Origin: UBA5972 sp964567685
GTDB lineage: Bacteria > Pseudomonadota > Alphaproteobacteria > Rhodobacterales > Rhodobacteraceae
Assembly (NCBI GenBank): GCA_964567685.1
Contig: CAZMNO010000014.1
Coordinates: forward strand, 9,259-73,258
Reading direction: 5' to 3'
DNA: 64,000 nucleotides
A program made the position numbers and the translations under genes. The notes under the pieces were generated by a model. That model searched no databases, was not told the origin of the DNA, and saw only the letters and a list, made by a program, of their open reading frames with translations. Position 1 is the stretch's first letter. Every line of letters begins with the position of its first letter. Shown here in pieces: positions 33,980 through 43,144 of the stretch.

Positions 33980-35056
33980 TCAGAGCGCAGCTATGTGCTG
34001 GTCATATATCGCGCGGGCGCGGCCCCAGACCCCTTTGTCAATCTGATCAAGCGTCAGAAGCGAGGGCAGGAGTTGTGCAGCATAATCCTCACTGCTTTCA
34101 ACCGGCAGCATCGAGGGCAGATTGTCAATCGCTGTGACATCAAGCGGTGGTTTGCCACCCGCCACCCGGATCACCGGATCGGTGAAGCTGGTGGCGTGGT
34201 CGTAGATCGGGATCGGGTTATAATCCGATGAGGGGTCGCAGGAGACATCAGCAATTACCGAAAGGCGACGCTGGGCTGTCAGGGCTGATCGCGGAACAAA
34301 TACCGGGATTTTTGGGCCTGCCAACACGCAGTTGACGAATAGTTCGTGCTCAAGGATTTGCGGGAATGGGCCACCGCTTGATGTTTCTGCCATGTCCCAG
34401 CGGGTGACCGAAACTCCCATCGCCGCAAGCAAATCACCGGCACCAGTGCCAACGCGGCCAAGGGCACCGATGATGATTGCAGCGGGCAGTTCAGCGCCAT
34501 TGGACCGGGCGGCGGCCAGATCGGATTTGAGCTCAGCAAGCAACGCATCCTTGCCGGAATAAGCCGCAACCAAGGCTGGCCCCGGCAAGTCCCCGGCTTG
34601 TTGCGCCACCCAGGTTTTCAGGCCAACAGCAGCCCCGGCAAAGCCTGCCCAATAGCCAAAGGCAGCAACGCGACGGCTGTTTTCTTCGGTCAGGTATTCA
34701 AGGTCGTAAAGCGCGCCACCGCCTTCCCTGAAACGCGAGAGAAGGGCAGGTCCATCAGCCTGACCTTTGTAGGCGTGCCCAAACATGATGTGGCGGTGAA
34801 CAAGGCGGCTGCCGTCTTCAGGGAGTTCTTTAAGACCAAAAACAATGGCGTCGCCTGGGGCTTGTGGCCAGCTGTTTTCAGCTGCGATCTCACAGCCGAT
34901 TTCACGATAGCCATCAATCGGGATGGCGCGACAGGATGAGTGCTCAACGGTTACGCGATAACCCGCATCAATCAGTGATTTTGCCCCAAGCGGCGTCAGA
35001 CCGACGCGCTGTTCGTAATCACGCTGTTCGGCGCGGACCCAGAGATGTGACTGCAT
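33980..35056 (-). CDS. Saccharopine dehydrogenase (NAD+, L-lysine-forming; LYS1-type)
   Basis: A 358-residue alanine dehydrogenase-like protein with the LYS1 signatures LWVRAEQRDYEQRVGLTP, EHSSCRAIPIDGYREIGC, GLKELPED, HIMFGHAYKGQ, AAIIIGALGRVGTGA (NAD motif) and SVIADVSCDPSSDYNPIPIYD. It catalyses the reversible condensation of lysine and 2-oxoglutarate. It is the first gene of a two-gene unit with the LYS9-type protein and is divergent from the formate dehydrogenase, 185 bases away. No promoter could be read with confidence in that gap. Confidence 0.9.
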   Translation of the reverse strand: MQSHLWVRAEQRDYEQRVGLTPLGAKSLIDAGYRVTVEHSSCRAIPIDGYREIGCEIAAENSWPQAPGDAIVFGLKELPEDGSRLVHRHIMFGHAYKGQADGPALLSRFREGGGALYDLEYLTEENSRRVAAFGYWAGFAGAAVGLKTWVAQQAGDLPGPALVAAYSGKDALLAELKSDLAAARSNGAELPAAIIIGALGRVGTGAGDLLAAMGVSVTRWDMAETSSGGPFPQILEHELFVNCVLAGPKIPVFVPRSALTAQRRLSVIADVSCDPSSDYNPIPIYDHATSFTDPVIRVAGGKPPLDVTAIDNLPSMLPVESSEDYAAQLLPSLLTLDQIDKGVWGRARAIYDQHIAAL

Positions 35057-35241
35057 GGTTTGTTCCTTTGTCCACCAAGCGGTCTAGCGAAGGCAGCCGG
35101 GCTTGCCAATCGTCAAAATATTGACAGGACGGGGGATGACAGGCGTAAAACTGCACTCGGGTGTCGGTTATCTGAAATGTCAGGACTGGCAGCCGTGATT
35201 AAAGGGCGCGCAAATGTGCCTGCAAACCGGGAGAGTCCCCC

Positions 35242-38001
35242 ATGTCTGACAAGATTCGCTTTACGCTTGATGGTCAGGATGTGACTGCATCAAAAGATGA
35301 AACGATCTGGGAAGTGGCCAAACGCGAAGGCACGGATATTCCGCATCTCTGTCATTCCAGCGAGCCCGGCTATCGTTCTGACGGCAATTGCCGTGCCTGT
35401 ATGGTGGAGGTTGAAGGTGAGCGCGTGCTGACGGCCTCGTGCGTTCGGGCGCCCAGTGAGGGTATGGTGGTCAATTCACAGAACGCCCGGTCGACGAATG
35501 CACGAAAATTGGTGATGGAACTGCTGCTGGCGGACCAGCCTGAGCATGAAAAAGCACATGACAAATCGAGCCGGTTCTGGGCAATGGCAGAAGCCCAGGG
35601 CATTTCGGAAAGCCGTTTTCCAGAAATTGAGGCAGAGCGCGTCCCGCTTCTGGATGACAGCCATGTTGCGATGCAGGTCAATCTGGATGCCTGCATTCAG
35701 TGCAATCTGTGTGTCCGTGCCTGCCGCGAAGTGCAGGTCAATGATGTGATAGGGATGGCCGGGCGCGGTCATGACAGCCAGATCGTTTTTGACCAGAACG
35801 ACCCGATGGGGGCATCAACCTGCGTGGCCTGCGGGGAATGTGTGCAGGCCTGCCCGACCGGTGCTTTGATGCCGGCGACCGCTCTTGAAGCAGACGGCAC
35901 AGGTGATCGTGCCGATTTTGACAGCGAGGTTGCCTCGGTCTGTCCGTTTTGCGGTGTCGGCTGCCAGATTTCGCTCAAGGTCAAGGATGGGCGGGTTAAG
36001 TATGTGGAAGGGCTGAACGGACCTGCTAATGAGCAGCGGCTTTGCGTCAAAGGCCGGTTCGGCATTGACTATATTCACCACACGCATCGACTGACCAAGC
36101 CCTTGATCCGCCGCATGGACGCCCCGGCAAAGGGGCTGAATGTCGATCCCGGCAACGTATTTACGCATTTTCGTGAGGCCAGCTGGGAGGAGGCGATGTC
36201 AGTCGCGGCAAAAGGGCTGGTGCATCTGCGCGATGAAAAGGGAGGCAGGTCGATTGCCGGGTTCGGATCGGCCAAATGCACAAATGAAGAAGCCTATCTG
36301 TTTCAGAAACTGATCCGGCAGGGATTTGGCCATAACAATGTCGATCACTGTACCCGCCTTTGCCATGCTTCCTCGGTTGCCGCATTGATGGAGAATGTCG
36401 GATCGGGCGCGGTCACGGCGACGTTCAACCAGATCGAAAACGCTGATGTGGCGATTATCATCGGCTCGAACACGATTGAGAATCATCCCGTTGCTGCCAC
36501 CTATTTCAAGCAGTTCACCAAACGCGGCGGCAAGCTGATTGCGATGGATCCGCGGGGGGTCGGGCTGGGGCGCTATGCAACGCACCGGCTGCGGTTTCAC
36601 CCAGGAACCGATGTCTCGATGCTGAATGCGATTATGCATGTGATCGTTGAGGAAGGGCTTTATGATCAGCAGTATATCGACGCCCATACTGAAAACTGGG
36701 AAGCGCAGAAAGCGCATCTGCTGGATTACGCACCGGAAAAGATGGCGCCGATCTGTGGCATTGAAGCCGATGAACTGCGCGAAGTTGCGCGCCTGTTTGC
36801 CAATGCCAAGGCTGCAATGATCTTCTGGGGTATGGGGGTCAGCCAGCATGTACACGGTACGGACAATGCGCGTTGCCTGATTTCACTGGCGCTGATGTGT
36901 GGTCAGATCGGGCGACCTGGTGCGGGCCTGCATCCTTTGCGCGGGCAAAACAATGTTCAGGGGGCGTCGGATGCCGGCATGATTCCTATGTTCCTGCCGG
37001 ATTATCAGAGTGTGGCAGACGATGGTGTGCGTACGGCATTCAACGAAATCTGGGATTCGGACGTGGATTTCGGGGCCGAGAACGGCCTGACGGTGGTTGA
37101 GATCATGGATGCGATCCATGCAGGCGATATCAACGGCATGTATATTCTGGGAGAGAACCCGGCCATGTCGGATCCGGATGCCGACCATGCGCGGGAAGCT
37201 CTGGCCATGCTCGATCATCTGGTCGTGCAGGATATCTTTCTTACCGAGACAGGGAATTATGCGGATGTGATCCTGCCGGCTTCGGCATTTTCTGAAAAGT
37301 CCGGCACCGTGACCAACACCAACCGGCAAATTCAGATGGGTCGCCCTGCGGTGCCGCCTCCGGGTGAGGCGCGTGAAGACTGGGCCATCACCACAGACCT
37401 TGCGCAAAGGCTGGGGCTGAACTGGACCTATACCCATCCGTCGCAGATCTTTGCGGAGATGAAAAAGCTGATGCGGTCGCTCAACAACATCACCTGGGAA
37501 CGGCTTGAGAACGAAACGGTGACTTATCCGTCGCTATCTCCGGAAGACCCCGGTCAGCCGATTGTTTTCGGCGACGGATTTCCCCGCGCTGACGGGCGCG
37601 CGCGTTTTACACCTGCCTCTGTTGTTTCACCCGATGATGTGCCGGACGAAGACTATCCGATGATCCTGACAACCGGGCGGCAGCTTGAGCATTGGCATAC
37701 AGGCTCGATGACCCGTCGATCACGCGTGCTGGATGCGGTGGAGCCGGAAGCGAACTGTTCTCTCAACCCTGAAACCCTGCGCCAGCTTGGGGTTGCGCCC
37801 GGCGACATGATACGTCTGACCACCAAGCGCGGTTCGGTGGTGACAATGGCCCGCAGCGACCGCGCGGTGGCCGAGGATATGGTGTTCCTACCCTTTGCCT
37901 ATGTCGAGGCGGCAGCCAATATTCTGACCAACCCGGCGCTTGATCCTTATGGGAAGATCCCTGAGTTTAAGTTTTCGGCTGTCAAGGTTGAAAAGGCCTG
38001 A
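35242..38001 (+). CDS. fdhA: Formate dehydrogenase alpha subunit (Mo-bis-MGD, Fe-S)
   Basis: Oxidises formate to CO2. The 919-residue cytosolic protein contains an N-terminal [2Fe-2S] domain (Cys residues in HLCHSSEPGYRSDGNCRAC, about residues 37-54), two [4Fe-4S] motifs CIQCNLCVRAC (about 151) and CVACGECVQACPTG (about 194), a further cluster CPFCGVGC (about 234) at the start of the molybdopterin domain, and HCTRLCHASS (about 369) with Cys as metal ligand instead of selenocysteine. NAD-linked partner subunits (fdsB/fdsG-like) and fdhD are not adjacent, so it resembles stand-alone FdhF-type enzymes. Formate from methyl-THF produced by LigM is a possible source; this is inference. Confidence 0.88.
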   Translation: MSDKIRFTLDGQDVTASKDETIWEVAKREGTDIPHLCHSSEPGYRSDGNCRACMVEVEGERVLTASCVRAPSEGMVVNSQNARSTNARKLVMELLLADQPEHEKAHDKSSRFWAMAEAQGISESRFPEIEAERVPLLDDSHVAMQVNLDACIQCNLCVRACREVQVNDVIGMAGRGHDSQIVFDQNDPMGASTCVACGECVQACPTGALMPATALEADGTGDRADFDSEVASVCPFCGVGCQISLKVKDGRVKYVEGLNGPANEQRLCVKGRFGIDYIHHTHRLTKPLIRRMDAPAKGLNVDPGNVFTHFREASWEEAMSVAAKGLVHLRDEKGGRSIAGFGSAKCTNEEAYLFQKLIRQGFGHNNVDHCTRLCHASSVAALMENVGSGAVTATFNQIENADVAIIIGSNTIENHPVAATYFKQFTKRGGKLIAMDPRGVGLGRYATHRLRFHPGTDVSMLNAIMHVIVEEGLYDQQYIDAHTENWEAQKAHLLDYAPEKMAPICGIEADELREVARLFANAKAAMIFWGMGVSQHVHGTDNARCLISLALMCGQIGRPGAGLHPLRGQNNVQGASDAGMIPMFLPDYQSVADDGVRTAFNEIWDSDVDFGAENGLTVVEIMDAIHAGDINGMYILGENPAMSDPDADHAREALAMLDHLVVQDIFLTETGNYADVILPASAFSEKSGTVTNTNRQIQMGRPAVPPPGEAREDWAITTDLAQRLGLNWTYTHPSQIFAEMKKLMRSLNNITWERLENETVTYPSLSPEDPGQPIVFGDGFPRADGRARFTPASVVSPDDVPDEDYPMILTTGRQLEHWHTGSMTRRSRVLDAVEPEANCSLNPETLRQLGVAPGDMIRLTTKRGSVVTMARSDRAVAEDMVFLPFAYVEAAANILTNPALDPYGKIPEFKFSAVKVEKA

Positions 38002-38034
38002 GGAACCTGTTCCTGTCCGATATCTTGCCCAGGC

Positions 38035-38193
38035 TCAAAGGAAGTAATCGCGGACAAACGGCAGCAGGGTTGCCGCAATCAGGCCCGTGCATATTCCGAA
38101 CAAGAGGCGTCGGAACGAAGAGGAAAGCGCTGGTGCCGCATAGGCCAGCAAAGCGCAAATGAGTCCGTAATAGGCAATGTTGAACGCGTCCAT
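38035..38193 (-). CDS. Small membrane protein, 52 residues
   Basis: A short frame missed by length cut-offs. From ATG 38193 to TGA 38035 it encodes a 52-residue peptide with two hydrophobic segments (NIAYYGLICALLAYAAPAL and LLFGICTGLIAATLLPF) separated by a basic turn FRR and ending VRDYFL. Hydropathy, a clean start and stop and codon use like its neighbours support a real membrane peptide. The ribosome site (CTGAAAAT) is weak. It lies convergent with the formate dehydrogenase. Function unknown. Confidence 0.55.
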   Translation of the reverse strand: MDAFNIAYYGLICALLAYAAPALSSSFRRLLFGICTGLIAATLLPFVRDYFL

Positions 38194-38329
38194 ATTTTCA
38201 GATTATCAAATTGGATTTCCGGGGCACAGTCTTGATTTGCCAAAAATGATCCCGGGGGGTTTGTGGCAGGTGATGGGAGCCTCCGGCGGGAGTATTTCCT
38301 GAAACAATGATGTCGGGTGCAGTTGAGAA

Positions 38330-39049
38330 TTAGCGCCAGTCGACGGAACCCAGAAAGATATAACCGGCGCCATAGATTGTCTTTATCAGCTTGGGATTTT
38401 TCGGGTCTTCACGCAGCTTGGTGCGCAGGCGTGACACCCTGACATCCATGGCGCGGTCAAAGCTTTCGCCAGCCACACCACCGAGGGATTCCTGCATTTG
38501 CGCGCGCGATATCAGGCGGTTCGGGGCTTCCAGAAACAGGCGCAGAACCTCGCCTTCAGCCTGGCTGAAGGTGATGAGTTTGCCGTCTTCCGCTTCCAGA
38601 GTGAACTGATCAAATCTGGCGATCCAGCCCGCGAATGACGCGGTGTCAGGTGCGCTGACCTCGACCGAGCGACCGCGGCGCAAGAGAGCGCGAGCACGAG
38701 CGACGACCTCTGCCGGATCAAAGGGTTTGATGATATAATCGTCTGCCCCCAGCTCAAGCCCTGTAACCTTGTCCTGAACCTGAGCGCGGCCTGAAATGAT
38801 GATGATCGCGGCGCCGCTTTCAAGCGCCAGCCGATGAACCAGCGCCAGCCCGTCCTTGTCGGGCAGGCCAAGATCAACCAGGCAGATTTGCGGGGCCAGG
38901 CTGGCAAGCGATGCTTCAAATTCGGTGGCGCGGGAGAAACTGGCCGTGCGAAACCCGGCTTCTTCCAGAGCGTCTGACAGCATCAGCCGAATCTGTGGTT
39001 CATCATCCAGAATGGCGACCATCGGGCCGGTTGCGTTGGTCATGGTCAT
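38330..39049 (-). CDS. OmpR-family response regulator
   Basis: A 239-residue response regulator. The receiver domain (about residues 8-120) has the acidic pair LDDE, the phospho-acceptor CLVDLGLPDKDG and the Lys IIKPFDPAE. The C-terminal winged helix (about 140-235) ends in SRLRTKLREDPKNPKLIKTI followed by YGAGYIF, typical of OmpR/PhoB DNA-binding domains. Its ATG overlaps the stop of the hybrid kinase (ATGA), so the two form one unit with the kinase first. The divergent CoA-ligase/ABC operon is the nearest candidate target. Confidence 0.9.
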   Translation of the reverse strand: MTMTNATGPMVAILDDEPQIRLMLSDALEEAGFRTASFSRATEFEASLASLAPQICLVDLGLPDKDGLALVHRLALESGAAIIIISGRAQVQDKVTGLELGADDYIIKPFDPAEVVARARALLRRGRSVEVSAPDTASFAGWIARFDQFTLEAEDGKLITFSQAEGEVLRLFLEAPNRLISRAQMQESLGGVAGESFDRAMDVRVSRLRTKLREDPKNPKLIKTIYGAGYIFLGSVDWR

Positions 39050-40971
39050 TCTGTTTCCAGAAAACTGGTCAGTTCGGCCAGCGAGAAGGGTTTGCCAATC
39101 AGCGGAAACTCTGCCGCCGCAGCGCTGCGTGTTTTATCCTGTTGTGGCAGCGAAGTCATCATGAACAGACGGGCCGGGGTGTTTGCCTCGCGCAAGGACT
39201 GGGCCAGATCAAATCCGGATTTTGGTCCACCGAGCGAGATATCCGTTAATACGCACTCAATTCCTGGGATCTTTGCCAGGGTTTCTGCCTCTTCGGCGCT
39301 GGCGGCTTCCAGAACGCTGTGGCCAAGCTCGCGCAGCATCTCGCGGATGCTAACGCGGATCTCTGAAGAATCTTCGACCAGAAGAATGAGTCTGGGCAGG
39401 GATCGCTTCGGGCCGTATTTCAGCGGTAAACGCAAGGTGACGACACCACCGCCGATTACTGAATTTGATAGTTTCACGAAACCGCCGGACATTTGCGCAA
39501 AGTCATAGACCATCGTCAGGCCAAGGCCCGAGCCGTCGTCATTGTGCTTGGTGGAATAAAACGGATCGAGCCCGTGGTTCAGCGCATCCGGGGAAAATCC
39601 GGGGCCATTATCGGCGACTGTAATTTCAAGCCAGGTATCGCGCACCGGTTCTGCCCGGAGTCTGATGATGCCGGCCCTGTCACTGATGGCATCGCGCGCG
39701 TTCAGGATCAGATTGAGGAGCGAATCCTGTAAAAAGCCGCTGTCCAGAATAACCGGCAGACTCAGGGCTGAGCAATCAAGCGACAGGTTGGTATCGTCTG
39801 GCATCGACGGTGAGGCAAGTGAGCAGACATCGCTAAAAAGCACGGCCAGATCGGTAGAGGTGGGGTGAATGACGCGACGGCCGGAAATGCTGGAAAGCCG
39901 GTCAAGAAGCATGCCCCCCCTGAGGGCGGCGGCACGGGTGGTGGCGACCATTTCGCGCCCCTTTTCCGGCAGGTCCGGCAGTTTTTCAAGCCGCCCCTGA
40001 AGGCCGAGGATAATTGTCAGCAAGTTGGCGAAGTCATGAGCGAGGCCACTGGTCAATTGTGCGGCGAGCTCGCGTTTATGGGTTTGCATCAAGGCCGCCC
40101 GGGCCTGGGCTTCTTCGGTGATGTCCATGGACAGAACATAGACCCCGGACACCAAACCGTCGCTGTCGCGCCCCGGTGTGAAGGCAACGCGGCTGCGGCG
40201 GGTTCCCTCGGAATGCGAAAACTCAAAGACGCTGGCCTGACCTTCATACGCCTGATCAAGGTAGGGTTTGATGAACTGATAGACTTCAGAGCCAAGCACG
40301 ACCTTTGCCAACTGACCCTCGATTTCAAGCGACCGATCCGGCAGGATTAACGGCAATTGCCGGTTGGAGTATGTATAGCGCTCGTTCATATCCAGATGAG
40401 CGATATGGGCCGGCATCATTTCCGTGGTGTTGCGGATCAGGGCCTCGGAACGGGTCAGGTGGCGCTTGGTTTCTTCCAGCGTTGCAATGGTCGCGGCAAG
40501 TTCCCGATTGGTGCGTGCAAGTTCCTCGGAATGGGTCAGAAGTTGGTCTGACAAATGCGCCGAATGGCTGCGCAGCAGTTCTTCCTGTCGCTTGATTGCC
40601 GTGATATCGGTATAGACCGTCACCCAGCCACCCTGTTGGAGTGGGCTGCCCTCGACTGAGATCATCCGTCCGTTGGCGCGCTGACGTTCGACATAATGTG
40701 GTTCAAAGGCCAGAGCCTGATCGATCTTTTCCTGCACGAAGGATTCAATGTCATCAATCTGCCCGTATTCGCCGCGATCAGTCAGATAGCGGATCGTATC
40801 AGAAAACCCGGCGCCCGGGGTGACCAGCCGCTCCGGCAGGTCGAACATTTCCTGGAACCGACTGTTACTCACGGCGAGTCTGAGATCGCCGTCATAGATC
40901 GACAGTGCTTGTTGGATCAGGTTGAGACCTGCCTGAGTCAGCCCTGATGTGTTGGTTGCGAGTTTGACCAA
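39046..40971 (-). CDS. Hybrid sensor histidine kinase (PAS-PAS-HisKA-HATPase-REC)
   Basis: A 641-residue cytosolic sensor without membrane segments. Order: a PAS-like domain (ALSIYDGDLRLAVSNSRFQEMFDLP), a coiled coil (ELLRSHSAHLSDQLLTHSEELARTNREL in parts), a second PAS (MMPAHIAHLDMNERYTYSN), the His box GLAHDFANLLTI, an ATPase domain (NLILNARDA, DNGPGFS, GSGLGLTMVYDF) and a C-terminal receiver (VEDSSEIRVS, CVLTDISLGG, IGKPFS). The TTG at 40971 is chosen because GGAGG stands five bases upstream; a frame to 41034 has no such site. With its OmpR partner it forms a phosphorelay whose signal is unknown. Confidence 0.87.
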   Translation of the reverse strand: MVKLATNTSGLTQAGLNLIQQALSIYDGDLRLAVSNSRFQEMFDLPERLVTPGAGFSDTIRYLTDRGEYGQIDDIESFVQEKIDQALAFEPHYVERQRANGRMISVEGSPLQQGGWVTVYTDITAIKRQEELLRSHSAHLSDQLLTHSEELARTNRELAATIATLEETKRHLTRSEALIRNTTEMMPAHIAHLDMNERYTYSNRQLPLILPDRSLEIEGQLAKVVLGSEVYQFIKPYLDQAYEGQASVFEFSHSEGTRRSRVAFTPGRDSDGLVSGVYVLSMDITEEAQARAALMQTHKRELAAQLTSGLAHDFANLLTIILGLQGRLEKLPDLPEKGREMVATTRAAALRGGMLLDRLSSISGRRVIHPTSTDLAVLFSDVCSLASPSMPDDTNLSLDCSALSLPVILDSGFLQDSLLNLILNARDAISDRAGIIRLRAEPVRDTWLEITVADNGPGFSPDALNHGLDPFYSTKHNDDGSGLGLTMVYDFAQMSGGFVKLSNSVIGGGVVTLRLPLKYGPKRSLPRLILLVEDSSEIRVSIREMLRELGHSVLEAASAEEAETLAKIPGIECVLTDISLGGPKSGFDLAQSLREANTPARLFMMTSLPQQDKTRSAAAAEFPLIGKPFSLAELTSFLETE

Positions 40972-41164
40972 TTCGACCTCCTGTTCCCCTTCGCTACCAT
41001 CCAAACGACGTGTTTGACCAGATGCGGATAACAAAGTCGAGGCTTGTTACATTTCGATACAATTGAGAAAAACTTGAGCATCAATTGGCCGCCATCCAAG
41101 TGTGGTCAAAACTGTGAGGGATTCGTTTTCCAAACGGATTCGTACACCGGTGGAGTTCCGGTGA

Positions 41165-43144
41165 ATGGGAGGATCGACTTTGACGAAACCTGCAGCGCCC
41201 ACGAATGGCCTGGATACCATACCCAAATTACTAGCCCGCAACGCGCGTGAATACGGTGACAAATACGCCAGCCGTGAAAAAGAGCTTGGCATCTGGCAGA
41301 GCTGGACCTGGTCCCAGGTCGCCGAAGAGGTTAACGCCCTGGCGCTCGGTTTGTTGGCGATTGATGTGCAGCCGGGCGATCATATCGCCATTATCGGGCG
41401 CAACCGGCCAGCACTCTACTGGTCGATGGTTGCCGCTCAGACAATCGGCGCTGTTCCGGTTCCGCTTTATCAGGATGGTGTCGCCGAAGAGATGGCCTAT
41501 GTGCTTGATCATTGCTCGGCACGTTTTGTGATTGCAGAGAACCAGGAGCAGGTCGACAAGGTTCTTGAAGTCACTGATCAGCTACCGGGTTTGGATCAGA
41601 TCCTGTATCTGGAACCCCGGGGGATGCGGAAATACGACCACACAACCCTGCATGCCTATAAAGATATTCAGGATGAAGGTCGTGCCGGGCACGAGCGGCT
41701 TGAGCCAGAACTCAAGAAACGACTTCAAGGGCAAGACTACGACACCACCTGTGTGATGCTCTATACTTCAGGCACGACCGGTAAACCCAAAGGCGTCGTG
41801 CTATCGAACCGCAATATCATCGAGAGCGCAAAGTCGTCGTCGGAATTTGACGGGTTGAATGTCGGTGATTCCGTTTTGGCCTATCTTCCGATGGCCTGGG
41901 TCGGCGATTTCATTTTCTCGATCGGCCAGTGTTTCTGGACCGGATTTTGTGTTTCCTGCCCTGAAAGTGCCGAAACAATGCAGTCCGATCTGCGCGAAAT
42001 CGGCCCGTCATATTTCTTTGCACCGCCTCGGTTCTTTGAAGGCTTGCTGACCGCTGTGATGATCCGGATGGAAGATGGCAGTGCGTTAAAACGCAGGATG
42101 TTCCACTATTATCTTGATCACGCGAAAGCGGTTGGCCCGGATATTCTGGATGGCAAACCGGTCGGGTTTATGGACCGGCTGAAATACGCTCTGGGCAATA
42201 TCCTTGTGTATGGGCCTCTGAAGAACAGGCTGGGTATGACGCGGGTGCGGATCGGTTATACTGCGGGCGAGGCGATCGGGCCTGAGATTTTCGAGTTTTA
42301 CCGCTCGCTCGGGATCAACCTGAAACAGCTTTATGGCCAGACCGAAGCTTCGGTTTATGTCACGATCCAGCCCGATGGCGAGGTCAGAAATGACACTGTC
42401 GGTGTGCCGGCACCCGGAGTGGAAATCCGCATTGATGACAATGGTGAAGTTCACTACCGCTCACCCGGCGTATTTGTAAAATATTACAAGAACCCGGAAA
42501 GCACCGCTTCGACCAAAGACAAGGATGGCTGGGTTGCAACCGGCGATGCCGGTTATATCGAAGAAGGTTCAGGGCATCTGAAAATTATCGACCGGGCCAA
42601 GGATGTTGGCAAAATGGCCGATGGCAGCCTGTTTGCACCTAAATACGTGGAAAACAAACTGAAATTCTATCCGAACGTGCTGGAAGCGGTCCTGTTCGGT
42701 GCCAATTCCGATCGCTGTACGGCTTTCATCAACATAGATCTGACTGCCGTTGGCAACTGGGCCGAGCGCAACAATGTTGGCTATGGGTCCTATCAGGAAC
42801 TGGCCGGAAATTCACAGGTACTGGATACCATTCAGGCGCATGTAGAGGAGGTTAACGCCTCTTTGGCGAACGACCCGATGCTCAACGGATGCCAGATTCA
42901 TCGCTTCCTGATCCTGCACAAGGAGCTTGATCCCGATGACGGTGAAATGACCCGCACACGCAAAGTGCGCCGCCGGATTATCGACGAGAAATATGCCGAT
43001 CTGATTGGCGCTATGAATGACGGCTCAAACGAGGTTTCGACGGTGACCGAGGTGACTTACGAGGACGGTCGCAAAGGATCGATCTCGGCCGATTTGAAAA
43101 TCCGGGATGCCAAAGTGTTCCCGCGGGAGGCGAAAGCAGCATGA
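41165..43144 (+). CDS. Long-chain-type acyl-CoA synthetase (AMP-binding)
   Basis: A 659-residue ANL-superfamily ligase with the P-loop VMLYTSGTTGKPKGVVLSNRN split over residues about 198-218, GQTEASVYVTIQ, and a hinge box TGDAGYIEEGSGHLKIIDRAKDVGKMADG in parts. The long-chain type C-terminal region follows. It heads the livG-livH-livM-SBP-livF cluster and overlaps livG by 4 bases (ATGA), so an imported acid is probably activated to its CoA ester on entry. I use the ATG at 41165; a TTG at 41180 with GGGAGG seven bases upstream is a serious alternative. The substrate might be a fatty or aryl-alkyl acid. Confidence 0.87.
   Translation: MGGSTLTKPAAPTNGLDTIPKLLARNAREYGDKYASREKELGIWQSWTWSQVAEEVNALALGLLAIDVQPGDHIAIIGRNRPALYWSMVAAQTIGAVPVPLYQDGVAEEMAYVLDHCSARFVIAENQEQVDKVLEVTDQLPGLDQILYLEPRGMRKYDHTTLHAYKDIQDEGRAGHERLEPELKKRLQGQDYDTTCVMLYTSGTTGKPKGVVLSNRNIIESAKSSSEFDGLNVGDSVLAYLPMAWVGDFIFSIGQCFWTGFCVSCPESAETMQSDLREIGPSYFFAPPRFFEGLLTAVMIRMEDGSALKRRMFHYYLDHAKAVGPDILDGKPVGFMDRLKYALGNILVYGPLKNRLGMTRVRIGYTAGEAIGPEIFEFYRSLGINLKQLYGQTEASVYVTIQPDGEVRNDTVGVPAPGVEIRIDDNGEVHYRSPGVFVKYYKNPESTASTKDKDGWVATGDAGYIEEGSGHLKIIDRAKDVGKMADGSLFAPKYVENKLKFYPNVLEAVLFGANSDRCTAFINIDLTAVGNWAERNNVGYGSYQELAGNSQVLDTIQAHVEEVNASLANDPMLNGCQIHRFLILHKELDPDDGEMTRTRKVRRRIIDEKYADLIGAMNDGSNEVSTVTEVTYEDGRKGSISADLKIRDAKVFPREAKAA

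Noticed and set aside
35242..38001. Selenocysteine-containing formate dehydrogenase
   Set aside because: The metal-ligand position in HCTRLCHASS is encoded by a Cys codon and no in-frame TGA is present.
41047..41292. Minus-strand frame between the sensor kinase and the acyl-CoA synthetase
   Set aside because: It overlaps the synthetase start antisense and shows no family features; the gap is better explained as a divergent promoter region.
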